Below are positions 23,004-34,539 of a stretch of DNA of 64,000 nucleotides, in pieces; within the stretch, counting starts at the first letter, position 1, and every line of letters begins with the position of its first letter. The notes beneath the pieces are model-generated. The model saw only the letters and a program-made list of their open reading frames with translations. It did no database searches and was not told the DNA's origin. Position numbers and translations under genes: made by a program. The stretch lies in assembly GCA_030272585.1 (NCBI GenBank), contig BSYQ01000013.1, positions 868,001 through 932,000 on the forward strand, given 5' to 3'. Source of the DNA: Bryopsis sp. KO-2023 (lineage: Eukaryota; Chlorophyta; Ulvophyceae; Bryopsidales; Bryopsidaceae).

Positions 23004-26000
23004 ATGGATTCTGTGAGGAATGCTAAGGATCGCGCCGCGGAAACCGTGGACAGCGCCTTGAAAGAAACGGCGAGGGCGGTCGTCAAGGCTACGAATGCCG
23101 CGGTGGAGTTCTCGGAAGCCTCCAGGGATCGACTGGAGGTGTGACGAATGGAACCTGAGTTTTTCTCCGCAAGGCCCCAGCAAACATCGCCCAAAGTAGC
23201 TTGCCTTTGAGAATTTTGCACAGAACGAACGTAAAATATGTTGTGTAGTTTCGCTTTCTTTTACAAAAGAATTTTGAAAATTCATCATGACTAAAGGGGG
23301 GATGTTTTTCCCCATTTAACACTTGAATTTTTTTCTGGAATATATCGCCAAGATTTGCAAACTAGAGTCACGATTGATTTCTAAAAAGAGCAACACATAT
23401 GCTTCTCAAAAATAAAATTTTGAAAAAAGGGGTTATTTACTTCGATTCTTAATCATCCTCATTATTATTCACAGGAGTTTGTCGATACTGGACGCGCGCA
23501 TTGGGGAGTTGGAGAAGAATTAGCTTTGGGGTATGTGCGAGGTAAGCCCAAGAACATTGCTTTCTCTGTTGTTTTAAAATCAATAGATATTCATTTATTG
23601 ATGTAGCTATAAAAAAAAGTTAATTATATTTATAGAATCAAAAGATATTCATATATTAATGTAGCCATTAAAAAATTTAATTCTATTTATAGAATTCTCC
23701 TAGACTTCTCCTGAAGCCAAGCCAGATATCGATGCTATTCAGGATCTGAACTGTGTGGTTATTCCATGTGCAAAGCTGTTCTTCAACCCCCCCCTAAAAA
23801 AAAAAGAGATGAGTATTTCGTCTGATTTTTTTTTTTTTTTTGGCTACAGATGCTGTCCGATGGATTCGAGAGAACCAGGAGCTGTCATATTTTGGTGCAT
23901 TTTCTACAGCAATGATCGTATTCCCTGGTAGGTTTTTTTTTTCCAAGACAATGCTCCATTCATAATGAATGGCCGGGGTCTCCTGATTTCTGTAGATGCA
24001 GGGAGAAAAAAAGGTTCATGTCATTAACATGTTCGATAAAAAAAATAAAAAAAATAAAAAATAAAAAATAATAAATGGGTGGAAGAAAAAGGAAGAAACA
24101 AAATATGCATCGCTCCTGTTTTTGCAAATAGGACCCAGACGATTTCTCGTTCGACAGCTACTGCGGCCCTTCAGGAGTGAAGAGGTCAGTTTGGATATAT
24201 TTGCTTCGTTTTCAATGGTCCATTCAATTAGCTTTGCTTGTTTTGTTGGTTTCCCTGCTTTTGGGGCGAAAGCAAGACTTCTCTGGATGCTTCAAGATGT
24301 TGGAAATTGCTTGGAGTGTTTTCCCCATATACAAATTCGAGTTTGAGCAATTAGCTCTATATTTATTCTCCTGTTCCTTTGAGGGTTTGTTTTTTTTTCC
24401 TTGCTGAGGGGTACAGTTTAAACATGAAATGGACAAGATTCAATCCTTTTCTTTTTGCATTTTTCTTCCTGCAGGCCATGTACAGATCAGCAGAGCGCCG
24501 GTTGGAGAACTTGAAAACAAATTGGGGTGGCTATGGAAAGGAGGGCGAAAAATTGCAAGTGAGATTATTATTCTATTATAATTAAGGGTTTTTTTCTAAT
24601 ATGTTTATTTATCCCATCTTTTAGCAACAGTTTTTTTGTCAGCAACGCATCATTGTTATTGTACTGTTGCTGTGGCCCATCATTCTGAATCCAAGAATGA
24701 GTCTTAGCCTGTAGCTTTTTTGTGATTTTTTTTTTTGTTTCGACCATTTTGTTTCTGCTTTGCTCGTAATTAAGAAACGCTTCCGATGCATCACTTGAAA
24801 AAAATAAAAAAATAACTTCTTCGGAACTGAAGCAGTTGTGTTTTGTTTTTGCTTTTTCCTTAGAAAAGAATGGAGGCTGCTGTGGAGGAATTTAACCGAG
24901 GCCAACATAAGCTCAAGTAATTCACTCCACATGTCACACTGATCAATATACAGATTTTGAGATGTCACACCTGGCAGCTGCTTTTTTCCCCCCATAAAAA
25001 GAAACATTCCTGCCAGGTATTTCTGTAAATGTCGTGAGGGAAAAAAAACCCATGATGCAAGGTCAAAAATACGATCAATGTCTGTCCAATTTCTTTTTTT
25101 TCTTGTTTCGAAGTGTTTTTCTTGTTTTTTTTTTCTCCGTCGAGTGTAGATTTTTCCCTTCACTATTTTCACCCTATATTTTTGTTTCCGGTTCTTTTGT
25201 TCAAACTTGAATTTTTGGTTTTTATTTTTTTATTTTATTTTTTGATTGCTTTGGGCTGAAGAGCGACAAGCAAGCAATTGAGCAGCTTTTCCAGAACATT
25301 GGACAAAGAAATTCGAGGAGCAGAAAGTGAGTTGTGTTTTGCATTCCCTGCTTCAAAAAGTTGTTTCAATACGTTTTACAAATCGTACATCTGAGCAAAA
25401 AATCAATATTTTATTATTTCAGAATATTTTACGGTAGAAATTCGTTCCCAGTGATCTGCAGTGGAACCTTCGATGGTTTCATATCGATCGAAGGAATAAT
25501 CACAGTCACACCCTGTCGAGATTTCCCCCCCAAGGGAAAACAAAAACACTTGTATTTGCCTGGATATGCACTTTCGGCAATCCTTTGCTTTTTCTTTCAA
25601 AAAGAATCAGGGGACAGAAAGAATCAGTGCTTTTTCGCTGCACAAGTTTGTTTTTTCTTGCACCGCCTTTTGTTTTGTTTTTCAGTGGCTTTTTTTGTGA
25701 TATTCATGCGGGATATGGAATGGTAAACGACTGATTTTTGATGTTCTTTGTTTTTTTTTAGCTTTGTTGAATGATCTTCGATATATGCCCAGTCGACCAT
25801 CGTTGGCGATGCGATCGGAGGTGAATTCAATCCCACATTTCTTTTCCTTTTCCCTGTTTGTTTTGTTCCCCCCCCCCCTCTTCAAATTTTTTTTCTTTGT
25901 ATATTTGCTCGAAAAACAAAAATAAAAAGTTCGATGGCTAATTTGAATTCACCTTTGAATTGGATTCACCATCATTTGATTGTAACGGAAGAAATGGTTC

Positions 26001-26312
26001 TAAAAATTATTTTTGAACAAACTGTGCAACTAGTTGTACAGTTGTATGTTTTTTTGGTTGGAAAATTATGTTTCATTTTCTATTTTTGGATTTTGTTGGA
26101 TGCCTTGGAAAAAGATTTTGCTGGGTGCAATGAATTTCCACAAAAAAAGAAACAACAATTTTTGGATTTACTCTGGGGGGGGGATTTGTGTGAAAATTTT
26201 AATTAATGTTATAAATTTATTTTTGCAGGTGGCAAACAAGCTAGCGGATTTGAAGAAGCAAAAACGCGACGCTGAAAACAACATTTATTCTATTTTAAGA
26301 AAGGGCATTTGA
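23004..26312 (+). CDS. RHIP1: RHIP1-like protein (relative of plant RGS1-HXK1-interacting protein 1)
   Basis: Nine short exons join in phase to 225 residues: 23004-23138, 23475-23541, 23850-23927, 24132-24184, 24475-24558, 24864-24916, 25262-25326, 25762-25820, 26229-26312 (stop). The N-terminus is helical (AKDRAAETVDSALKETAR). A hydrophobic stretch then leads into GPRRFLVRQLLRPFRSEE, and a coiled-coil half follows, ending LADLKKQKRDAENNIYSI. The GPRRFL...RFxSEE junction and the following AERRLENLK match the pattern I recall for Arabidopsis RHIP1, a membrane-associated protein that interacts with the sugar-sensing RGS1 and hexokinase-1. Function in this organism is unknown; the family link is by motif and length only. 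Confidence 0.78.
23578..23698. repeat. Tandem AT-rich duplication in RHIP1-like intron 2
   Basis: Two units of about 66 bp share AGATATTCAT...TTATTGATGTAGC and TTATATTTATAGAAT with small changes. It is a local duplication within the intron. Confidence 0.8.
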
Positions 26313-26512
26313 TTCTTGGGACCACACGTGGCGTTTTGTCAAAGAGATGCTGGTGGTTTTGATTAATTCCACGTAATGCTTTTCTTGGGTTCGTTCGTTG
26401 TCTGAGGGTGTTTTTTTTTTGAATTAAAAAAAAGAAAATAGGAAAGATTTCCTGATTCTCACTCAGCGTGTGTTCAATATCGGTTTATAAGCTGTTGTGG
26501 TTTATTTTAAGA

Positions 26513-27605
26513 AAAAACAAAAGGGATCCATTTTTGTCGAAATGCTGATCCATATGGCGCCATTGGGGTTATTCTTTATCTTTTAAGATGAATCTTGATA
26601 TATGAGTGCACACTTTCCTGGAGTTGTTTTTTGATCAGGTCTGACAAGCAGTGTTTTGGTTTGTAAACTTTCCACACAATCGTACGATACCCTCATCTTA
26701 ATTTTTGCTGCTGCTTGTTGTGTTACACTGAACTGGAAAGAGTGCTTCAGATCAACACCTTGTGAGGACCTTCCATGTAACATTCATTTATTGACCCAAG
26801 CTGGAAAATTGAAAACCTTGATTGTTGATCGCAAGAATAAATCTCTCTGCTGAAATAAAAAAAGAGAATCACCACATCATCACCACAGAGCTTTTTTTCA
26901 TCATTATAATATAATTTCTTTGAGCATTTGGGACTCGAACCCTTTTCTGTGCCCCTTCCCGACACAAATGCTCTTTTTTTTGTTAACGGAGAAAAACCAT
27001 GTGGTTGAAAAAACTCCAAGAAAAAACCCACCCCATAACACTCTTTTTTTCTTTTTTTTTTATACCCAATGAGGTATTTTTTTTCTCTTTTTTTGTCTTT
27101 TTTCCACCTCCGTGAGGGTTTTTTTTTTTTTCTTTTTGTTTGTTTTTTTCTTTTTTTTAATAATATGCCCCACCCCAAAAAATAAAAAACAAAAACATGC
27201 ACTCCCTTCAAAAACTGTTTTTTTTTTGTTTTTTTTTTTTTCTCGAGTTTTTTTTTCATCCCCACCCACCCACCCACCCAGTAAAAAAGTGAAATAAATT
27301 TAGTCGGAGTGATCACACACCTGAAAGCAACGAGACACATGACAATGTCAGTACAAGAACCCATATGGCAGAATGCACCAGAAACTCCACGAAGAATTAA
27401 TCAACCACAATACTCACTCCGTAGTTTGGACTAGGGCAGCCCCCAGACTCCACATCCTCCTCCCCAACAGTCTCCATGTATTTTGCGAAGCTTTCCCGCA
27501 ACCGCTCAACATCCACTGGTCGATTCACACCCTGGTTTTCACAAGGAGGATCACCTTCGGGTTCCTGCATTGCCAACAACATTCAAATCAACACAATTCA
27601 ACACC
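26513..27605 (-). repeat. Parent copy of the inverted segmental duplication (partner of 6981-8086)
   Basis: Read on the minus strand, this matches 6981-8086 from GTTGAATTGTGTTG to the shared end near GATCCATATGGCGCC. It includes the last identified exon of the adjacent gene, its presumed 3' flank, long T/A runs and a further open frame at 26,583-26,783 (LHGRSSQGVDLKHSFQFSVT). That last frame looks coding in composition but could not be joined to the upstream gene with certainty. Because the rest of the gene continues upstream only here, this is the parent locus. Confidence 0.85.
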
Positions 27606-29491
27606 CAATTTTTTCAGCCCCATTCCGAAACAGAGTTTACATGTTCTACGCTTTAAAACGTTTTGATTCTTTTTTCACAAAATATTCATCATTCACATTA
27701 CCGCAGCAAAGCTGAATGGAGTTGGTGGCTGGTTCAAACTCGAAGGCTGAAAGGATACACACACAAACGAATCTTTTTCACCCAACGAAAATCGAGAGGA
27801 AAGAAAAAAAACCAGCAATCATGTAGGTTTCCTTTTTTTCATGCACATGCAGCAGAAATGATTGCGATCAACTTGTACCTGGGCACTGAAGTTGAAGCCC
27901 TGTTGATGGTTTGCCGGAAAAAACGCAGGAACCCTCTGGGCGAATGAGTTCCTCTCCACGCTTTCCCTGTGCTTGGTTTCCTGAGCCACGAGCAGGTTTT
28001 GCCTGTGGAGAATCAAAGCAATGAACCGACAAACCTGTCAAGACACACATTTGGAAGAAAAAAAAGAAAACCCCACCCCCAAAACCCTAAATCCCCCATC
28101 AGGGAACCTAATTTTAACTTTTCCAAAACTACAATTGTTATATATATAACAATATATAACTGATAGTTAATGAGACTGAGGGATTGTTATATAGATATAA
28201 ATATATCTTCCAACCGTTCATTCAAGGTTCCTATTCATGGTTCCACAGAAATGGAAATTGTGTTCAATACAACAACTGGGTGTTCCAACAAATCTATTTA
28301 CTTCTCTTAATAATAAATAATTTTGTCTGTGGTGCTTTAACAATAATAAATCCCCTTTTCTTATAAAAAAAAAAGATTTTTTTTTTTTTTTTCCTGTTTC
28401 CCCTACCATTTCTCCAACAGCTCTTCTTGCTCTTTGACGAATGATGAGAGCACAGTCTTGGTAGCAGCAAGCTCTGTGGATAGCAACTCCTCCTGAGGAA
28501 AAACAACAATAAGAATGGCTAAGCAAAGGCACGTGATTACACCATGTCAGACTGCGACCTGTTCTTGGTCAACAGGTTTTCAAATCTCGGTTGAGAAAAG
28601 ATTGTGGTATTTTTGTCTGCGAAAAGGGGTTTCGATTTTCGAAATCTTGGCCTGGAGCCTTGTACCTGTTTCACAGTTGTATTGATAGTTTTTTTTTTAA
28701 ACCAGACTGAGAACTTTACCTTCTCCTTTCGCAGCTCGTCCAAGCTCCTCTGTAGTTCCCCGATTCGCTTCTATTGAATGTCAAATACAGAAAAAAAAAT
28801 ATATATACTGGCTGCGAATCCAATCCAAATGACCACTCCAAGTGAAAAAACCAAACATGCGTATCGAATTGAATGTATTGGACAGGGTTTTGAATGCACT
28901 TGAGTAAGAAAAAAAAAATATCGCTGTTTAATTATTTGTGTGGTTGAATGAATGATTTCAGAAATCCAGATGTGCTGCTCAAAGGGAACACTTTGAAAGC
29001 TGTTTTAGTCACGATTTCCAAAGATATGAGTCCGGTGCCAGGAAAAGGAAAACAAACAGGGATGCAAGAAAAATGCTGACGGTCGAGAAATTGAAGTTTG
29101 TGATGATTACCTCCAGCTCCAGCACCCGGCGGTCAACCGTCGTCTCTGCAAGTCTCTGTATCGAAAATTGCAACCGAAAAATAATTAGAAATCTTGATCA
29201 ATGGACTGAACACCACATCAATGTAAAAAATCTCTGAAATATTTCCACAGATTTCCAAAAGGTAAGAAGATTCGATTTCCAGAGACTATACCACCTTCTG
29301 TGACAGCCATCCGAAACCAAACTCCAGCAAAAAAATCCCCAAAGCTATGAGGAAAATATGGAGCCAATCATCCCTGTGGAAACGGTAAATGCATGGTCGT
29401 CAAGGGGCAAGAAAAACATCACATGCGGTGACGACTTGTGCATGTATCCTTACATGATTGCATCCCCGAGCAGTGAAGCGAGCGATGCCAT
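27397..29491 (-). CDS. Single-pass membrane protein with coiled coil, unrecognised
   Basis: Eight in-phase exons give 211 residues: 29491-29454, 29373-29295, 29155-29111, 28770-28720, 28492-28407, 28002-27879, 27746-27702, 27564-27397 (stop). A short N-terminus (MASLASLLGDAIMDD) is followed by one membrane segment, WLHIFLIALGIFLLEFGFGW. Then comes a heptad-like coiled coil, about 40-115 (RVLELEKRIGELQRSLDELR). A proline/serine-rich linker and an acidic tail with VDVERLRESFAKYMETVGEE complete it. I do not recognise the family. The layout (N-terminal anchor, cytosolic coiled coil) suggests a tether or organelle-surface adaptor. The last exon might splice on at 27,412 instead of ending at the stop. 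Its 3' end has been copied in inverted orientation to 7 kb. Confidence 0.75.
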
Positions 29492-30244
29492 CTTTCTTCC
29501 TGGTCGATATCCGTAAACTTCGAACGCGGGCAGGTGAACCGTAGACAATATGCGCGCGTGAAGGAAAAGGTCAGAGCCGCCATTAAATAAGAAGAATTCT
29601 ACGGTTGCGGCAAGTTAATCAACTACTTTGACTCCGTAACCAACATCAGAGCGCTCAGGGGTCGAACCCGAACCGAGCCGCCGCGCCGCCCTGAATTTTC
29701 CAACTCGACGAAAAACGGGTTCGATAGTAACAAAAGAAAACCCACTACATTCGATAGGCGAGGAAGCAAAAATTTCAACCCTCCAGCCCGTAGAAAACGA
29801 TAGCCCAGCCACCGAGCGATCGCGAATAATCGAATAACCGGATATGACATTTCAGCAGCGAAGTGAACAAAAAAAAAAGAAGCCTTGATAACTGCGTCGT
29901 GGCGACGCCTCCGTCGAGTGACGCGCGTCTTCGTATGATACGAATTGTATCTCCAAGCCATCCTGTCTGCATGAACTGGAGCGGCGCATCCCACAAGTGG
30001 TCGCAGAGGGTTCACAGTCTAAGACGCCTCGGCGGGGGGAAATCACTTGGAGCAGACAGGTCGATGTCAGCCGGCCGAAAACGACATGAAACCTCGGGTC
30101 GAGGTGACAACGAGATTGAATAGTCGTCGCCCTCGATCTCGATTTCTGACGGTGTGGACTGGACTAAAAAGAAGGGAAGGGGCCTGGTGGGTAAGAACGG
30201 CGGCGGTTGTGTCGAGTGCAGTGGATTGGGGATTCCCACGCGAA
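29492..30244. promoter_or_regulatory. GC-rich divergent spacer
   Basis: The sequence becomes GC- and CpG-rich compared with neighbouring introns, as expected around start sites. It holds the tRNA-like element above. Frames on both strands here overlap each other and show no domain. Confidence 0.4.
29647..29693 (-). ncRNA. tRNA-like minihelix with pol III B-box, upstream of the 29.5 kb gene
   Basis: On the minus strand AGGGCGG pairs with GCGCTCT (6 of 7 positions), and between them lies a T-arm, TCGGG-TTCGACC-CCTGA. Only 14 nt connect the 5' acceptor strand to the T-arm, so there are no D or anticodon arms. GGTTCGACCCC differs from the B-box consensus GGTTCGANTCC at one base. It lies about 155 bp upstream of the start codon at 29,491, in the same orientation. 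It could be a tRNA relic, a SINE head, or an extra TFIIIC site. Confidence 0.45.
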
Positions 30245-30970
30245 ATGAAAACGAACTTGGAACGACATGCACACGTGCTGCAGAACCCTTTGAGGAACCA
30301 GCTGCTAGCAAAGGGCTTCCAGCACCCAGAAGAATGGTAAGCACAGCGAAAGGAATTCGACTGTTTGTGGCTTGTCTGATTAACAACTTTGAGCGCTGCC
30401 GCCAACACCCCCCCTTTAGAAACGGTCGGCGCTGGATTGTTAATATGCACATCTCAAGGTCAACTCCAGAAGCAGTGTTGAGGTCAAATGTTTGATCGAG
30501 ATTGAGGATTCATTTTTGCCTGCAGCTAATAGGGTTGATCCTGATGAATTGCCCCAGCCACGATTTTCATGCACAGAGGACTCAAAGGTGTTGAAATGAG
30601 ATTCTAGAAAAGATTAAAGTAACCCATACCAGATTTTTCCTATCGACAATCAAACCAAGCATAGTGTCTGTGTTGTTCAAACTGGCATGCATTTGTGGTG
30701 CAGATGTTTGATATTCTGTCGAAACCTTTTCGTGTGGATAATGCATGCAGATTTGGGCAAGCACCAGGTGTGTTGTCCTTTTTTTTTTTCTTCAAGTTGT
30801 TTCTTTTTAACATTTTCCTGAAGAAACCTTGAAAACAGAGAAAGATGGTTGAACATCTAGATTGAATAATTGTATTGTATTTTTTTTAATGCGTTTTCTT
30901 TACCTTATCTTTTCTTTCTGCAGTTCTTCCAAAACCGAGGCCCGAAAAACCGAACGCCTCTTCACCAAAC
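30245..30970 (+). CDS. Candidate 5' exons of an unrecognised gene
   Basis: An ATG exon, 30245-30336, reads MKTNLERHAHVLQNPLRNQL then LAKGFQHPEEW and ends at GTAAGC. A second exon, 30924-30970, joins in phase (SSKTEARKTERLFTK) and also ends at GTAAGC. Further coding-like blocks follow at 31,172-31,224, 31,281-31,333 and 31,507-31,560 (GQQAEWSPLSSSHILSHE), but I could not connect them without a stop. The first exon resembles real protein sequence; the gene model beyond it is uncertain. Confidence 0.35.
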
Positions 30971-32199
30971 GTAAGCAATCCCCTCATTCTGGAAAAAAAA
31001 AAACGATATATTTATTGCATGTATGGAGGCAATTTTTCTTCTTCTTGTTGTTTTATTTTTATAGATTATTTTCCACAGAAAGTAAAATTTAGGAAATCAA
31101 TGTTATATGCTGAATTTTCCCTCGATTTTTGCATCGATCGTTTCACAAACAAAAATCACTTTTTTTTCGAAGTGGTCGCAGAAGGCTGTCCGAAACTTTG
31201 AGATTGAAAAGATGCTCTGTTCAGGTTCGATCAAATGCATGCAATGTCAATGGCATCAAGTTCTTTTTCCCAACCCCAGCCATCGCGACCTCCCCAACCG
31301 CTGCAACCACCGACAGCTACAATATGCCTTGGGGTGAATGAAATACAAATGACCAGCACTCCATCCCCCTTTTTTTTTAACTTTTCCAGAGACCTCGCTG
31401 GCATAGAAAATAGGACAAAGAAAAGAACAAAAGTGACAGAGTCCTCGGAAGGTTTCGATTGGTGCAGCATGATTATATGTGTTGAAATTAAAATTGTTTT
31501 AAACAGGGCCAGCAGGCCGAGTGGAGCCCGTTATCCTCCAGCCATATTCTATCCCATGAGGTCACAAAGCTCTTGAGTGGTTGATGCGAGAACTCCGAAA
31601 AGACTGTTGTTGTTGTTGGGTGCACCCATCTCAACACTGTTCTGGATCCATTGGGGTAAAAGCTTTGCAAAGGAGGGAGGAGGGGGTGTATGGGAGCAAG
31701 ACAGTCGTGTATATATGCAATATATTGGCTATTGTCGAACAGAAGCTCTCTTCCCTCCCCGCAATGATAAGTGGAGAGTCATTACCAAAACCCAAACCAA
31801 ATTCACATGCTCAGAAACCAGGCCTCCAGAACAAACAGAAATAATGCAAACTTTAACATGTCACATGTCGACAACCACCAATCAGAGCTCTCCCTATGCA
31901 CAATCAATATTCATTTGCAAGCTCAACGGGGGCTCTTTCATCAGCTAGAAACAAGTTCTGAAACAAGTTCTGCGCTTCTTTAATTCAAACCTCTTAAAGA
32001 AGCGCAGTGGGCTGACCTCTGGCAGTTTCGTGGGGTTCTTCGCTTGAGTCGTGTCTGTTGTGGTTGGCTTGGTTTCGCTTTTCACTGTGTGCTGGGGTCG
32101 CGTTGAGGATTGTGGAAAAGGGAAAAAACAGATGAAAGGGGCGAGAGGTGTGGACGACCGCTATCTGGCCTTTTCTCCGCGTCCCTTCGATATGATACG
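30971..32199. other. No firm gene; scattered exon-like blocks
   Basis: Apart from the possible downstream exons mentioned for the preceding gene, nothing is supported. Frames at 31,235-31,948 are open by chance composition and change meaning between strands. Confidence 0.3.
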
Positions 32200-34531
32200 A
32201 TGGAAAAGCCAAAATTCGACAAACCAAAATATGGCTGTGGAGAAAAGGCAACCAACCGAGGGACGAAGGCCTTCCCAACACGTAGTGGCAAGGTGAGAAC
32301 ACTTTGGACCGGTTTATATGCTTTTCTTGTTCGTCTGAAGGTTTTCAGCCAAGCCTTTTGATGGATTCCCAAGACGAACGACGATTTGATACTAAAGTCG
32401 TCAAAAGATGACGTCTTTGTGACGACTGTCACTGTTGAATCCCGTCGTGCTAAGAGAGTATGACGGCTTCTCAATTTTTTCTTACTATTAAAGACACACA
32501 AAACTCTGTCGATCTGGATTAACTGTTGGCGGTTTCATTCCGAAGCTGAACCTTGTTAGAGTTCATTAAGCTCTCTTATGCAACATTCACACAGCCTGGT
32601 GCCCTTTGTTTTCTCTCTATTAACATACCTAATCTCAAGTTTCTGCAGTACCTCCTGAAATTTAAGTCATATCCATCATTTTTTTCTTAACGTTTCATTT
32701 GTTGCGTTGCAACCGTCAATGGATCTGAGGTGAAGAGCTTGACTGGAAAGGGTGTGTGCTGGCAGGGAATTCAAGACGTCAGTAAAAATTCTGAACTTGG
32801 AATCATGTCCCCTGAGTGGGCGGTCATCAGGCTCCTTGGCACCTCGAGTGAATTCCTCCAGAGCGATCCCAAGAAGCATCCCACTCACGACCAGGGGCCC
32901 AAGGGAATTGGGCCCAAAAGATTCAAGTACAAATTCAGATTCTGCATCGACTTTTGATTTCCATCTACAAAAATGCGTACACTTTTTCCAACATTATCGA
33001 TGAACACTCAGTACAAGAATAAAAGCACTCGTATTTTGTATTTCAGTGGAACCACCCAAGAATTTTACTTGATTTCACCTAGTTTTCTGTCAGGAAGTAC
33101 AAAAAACCTTTCGTAAAAATTTGAGCACAATATAAGAAAAGACACGTACAGTCGAGTGATTGCTTGGGTTGCTGTCGGCATTCAGTTGCACGCCTACGGG
33201 ATTTGAGGGATGGGATCATGAGTGAGAGGCTTGGATGCCCCATTAGACCTTACACCGTTCTCCCTGGAAAAGCCTTTCCAAGAACACCCTTTGCTGGTGC
33301 CAAGAAATGTGAAGCTGATAATAAGGCTAAATCCGAAGAGGCAGCACATCTTGTGGATTTGAAGAGGGCAGTGAGATTGCTGACGTGCTTCCAGCTGCAA
33401 TTGAATTTTGTCTGTGCAGAAACGGAAGCCGCCATCCTCAGACACCGAGAGAAGGTGTGTTTGGATGGGCCACAGAAAGTGGAAAATTGCTTTGCTTGAG
33501 AATCGGCCCAACAAATGATCACTGGATGTTGCACACACACACTGTGTCAAATTCAGTTATCGTTTGCTCGTCTTATTTCTGATGGTAGCAAGCGTAAAAG
33601 GAGTCCTCAAGACAAGAAAGGGTCTGTGATTTGTTCTCAGGCTGAAGCGCAGCTTGTGGAGGGTGCTGTGGCTACACACCAGCTGAAGAAAAATCTATTG
33701 GTAGGTGAAAAAAAGCCCTAAATGTATGTGCGTCTCTGGACTCGCGTTCCAAGTCACCCTGACGTTTTTGATGGGCTCACATCGACAGGGAAATGTTGAT
33801 CGCTTGCAATAGAAAAACCACCTTATTACATACTAAGGAGTTGAAGGATTGGATCGTTACACGAACGATTGGTTTGCTGGAAGTGAATTCACTTACCTTC
33901 GAAGGTATTTTCCTGAGTGGAAGGGGTTTTGTTTTTGCTTCCCCTGTAGGCTGCACGCATCCAGTCGGTGAAACACCTTAAGGCATCAGTGAACTGGGCA
34001 ATGGAGGAGACTTCGAACATAGGAACGGCGATCGGAATCAGGCCAGGAAAGAAAAAAATTATGATGAAACACATGCAACGGGCTTTGGAAGCCTTGAACG
34101 CACTGGATGCGATAATATCCGAGAAAGGATTTGCCACGACACTGACAGGAACAAGCGATCCTCCGCGCGTTTCCTCAGGGAAGCTGGATCTTTTAAAACC
34201 ACCACTGGAAAGGCTTGGTGGTCTTACAGACACTGTAGCAAAGTGTCAGGAGGCGCTCGTGGAGGGGGAAAATATTTCTGTCCTGAAATGTGGAGCTGAA
34301 AGGCCAATGGAGGCTGGCGGTGATAAAAAAAAAGCCGGTGGAAACTTGAAAGGTCATCGGAGACCTCTGGAGAAAATCCAAGCTCTTGTGGGGGCAAACA
34401 TTCAGAAGCAACGAACGTTGGGTTTCCTGAGAATGCAGGCTGCGCAGATGAATGTCTCGGTGGATGTAGGCGGAAAAAGGGAGAGCCGGTCCCAGGCCCG
34501 GTCGAACAGACCGGTTGATAGATTGGCCTGA
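32200..34531 (+). CDS. Unrecognised four-exon gene, basic/helical protein of 373 residues
   Basis: Exons 32200-32292, 33152-33454, 33557-33700 and 33950-34531 (stop) all join at phase 0 with GT-AG junctions and encode 373 residues. The N-terminal 30 residues are basic (MEKPKFDKPKYG). The middle has a conserved-looking segment, MSERLGCPIRPYTVLPGKAF, then predicted helices with AETEAAILRHREK. A KRKRSPQDKK basic patch could be a nuclear signal. The last exon is alpha-helical (HLKASVNWAMEETSNI; MQRALEALNALDAIISEKG) and ends in a basic tail. There is no membrane segment or signal peptide. I recognise no family. Four phase-0 joins without a stop argue for a real gene. Confidence 0.6.
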
Positions 34532-34539
34532 TGTAGCCT

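Noticed and set aside
27060-27364. K-rich frame of 205 codons on the minus strand and similar frames near 7,386-7,649
   Set aside because: Arises from A/T homopolymer runs that differ in length between the two duplicate copies.
29623-30452. Overlapping 130-146-codon frames on the minus strand upstream of the 29.5 kb gene
   Set aside because: GC-rich promoter-type DNA keeps several frames open. They overlap the tRNA-like element and a plus-strand candidate exon and have no domain.
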